A stretch of DNA of 64,000 nt, from assembly GCA_934122115.1 (NCBI GenBank), contig CAKOVU010000003.1:66619-130618 (forward strand). Reading direction: 5' to 3'. Below, piece by piece: positions 63,729-64,000 of this stretch. The position numbers were made by a program, and so were the translations under genes. Numbering within the stretch: the stretch's first letter is position 1; every line of letters starts with the position of its first letter. This DNA is from UMGS1901 sp934122115. Lineage in GTDB: Bacteria > Bacillota > Clostridia > TANB77 > CAG-508. The notes under the pieces are model-generated. The model saw only the letters and a program-made list of their open reading frames with translations, made no database searches and was not told the DNA's origin.

Positions 63729-64000
63729 ATGAGTAAGAGGATATATGACTATTTAGAAATTAAAGATTTAAAAGATATGTTAAATAAAACAGAAAAATTA
63801 TATGCAAATAGACCCGCATATAAAATAAAAATAGAAGAAGGAAAATATCAAGTTTATACTCATAAAGAAGTTAGAGATATGATAAATGCTTTAGGAACAT
63901 CATTAATAAATTTAGGACTAAAGGGAAAACGAATTGCAGTTATTGGAGAAAATAGATATGAATGGGAAATAGCATATTTATCAATTGTATGTGGAACAGG
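63729..64000 (+). CDS. Acyl-CoA synthetase (AMP-binding enzyme), N-terminal fragment
   Basis: The first 90 codons of a gene that runs past the right edge. The reading MSKRIYDYLEIKDLKDML, KLYANRPAYKIK, YTHKEVRDMINALGTSLINLG and RIAVIGENRYEWEIAYL matches the beginning of long-chain acyl-CoA ligases of the AMP-binding family, in which these enzymes activate a fatty acid via an acyl-adenylate. The catalytic core and C-terminus are not in the window. ATG follows TAATAGGAGAAAAT. It is a new transcription unit after the terminator. Confidence 0.8.
   Translation, partial: MSKRIYDYLEIKDLKDMLNKTEKLYANRPAYKIKIEEGKYQVYTHKEVRDMINALGTSLINLGLKGKRIAVIGENRYEWEIAYLSIVCGT

Noticed and set aside
1..64000. CRISPR arrays, tRNA or rRNA genes
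   Set aside because: No regular short repeats with spacers and no tRNA or rRNA core sequences were seen in reading; only rnpB was found as an RNA gene.

Overview
The window is AT-rich DNA from a spore-forming, low-GC Gram-positive bacterium of the Clostridia type. Evidence for this is an internal spoIVA, a gerA-type germinant receptor operon, a spore photoproduct lyase, a bacterial RNase P RNA, strong AGGAGG-like ribosome binding sites, frequent TTG starts, a phosphotransacetylase/acetate kinase fermentation operon and a DNA polymerase I whose proofreading domain looks dead. TGA is used as a stop. I see no tRNA, rRNA, CRISPR array, IS element or prophage. Species is not assignable from the sequence alone.

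Layout. 1-5233: envelope polysaccharide genes (tail of an unknown gene, a GT4-GT2 fusion, a GT-C-like membrane protein, a UDP-galactopyranose-mutase-like flavoprotein), closed by a terminator. 5385-9114: two secreted or surface proteins, a three-lectin glucosaminidase and a cadherin-like-domain protein. 9137-14336: TagO/WecA-type initiator transferase, polyprenyl-phosphate glycosyltransferase, ruvB and a large membrane protein. 14352-16446: a queH-acetyltransferase fusion and a spore photoproduct lyase. 16464-21480: an accessory patch with a RelB/RelE-type pair, a deleted Nudix pseudogene, a DUF362 protein, two related membrane-anchored proteins, decayed small ORFs and a peptidase E-like protein. 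21492-32546: polA, a lytic transglycosylase, galE with a mutarotase-like gene that appears frameshifted, valS, ywlC, folD and a frameshifted dprA. 32552-39590: class A PBP with PASTA domain, cysS, a membrane protein and ftsH. 39595-45465: the ger operon on the minus strand, divergent from spoIVA. 45488-48130: a two-gene UDP-GlcNAc module. 48129-51603: small membrane proteins, an HD protein, rnpB and an RluA-type pseudouridine synthase. 51666-55216: pta-ackA-ackA. 55215-64000: a Xer-type recombinase, two P3-type ATPases flanking metK and mntP, and the start of an acyl-CoA synthetase.

How the genes work together. Envelope building dominates: lipid-linked sugar initiation (tagO), sugar transfer, UDP-sugar supply (galE, the UDP-GlcNAc module), peptidoglycan polymerisation (PBP) and hydrolysis (glucosaminidase, lytic transglycosylase). 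A second theme is the spore: coat basement ATPase, germinant receptor and repair of UV damage in spore DNA.

Most interesting observation. In the UDP-GlcNAc module the GlmU protein keeps a normal-looking acetyltransferase half, but its uridyltransferase half has lost the conserved catalytic Arg, Lys and Asp (now Gln16, Gln23, Asn104). The gene just upstream, 15 nt away, encodes a eukaryote-like AGX/UAP1-type UDP-HexNAc pyrophosphorylase with an intact nucleotide-binding loop. The simplest reading is that the two-step GlmU reaction has been split over two proteins. Several single-base frameshifts (dprA, the mutarotase gene) may be real decay or assembly errors, and I cannot tell which from this sequence.
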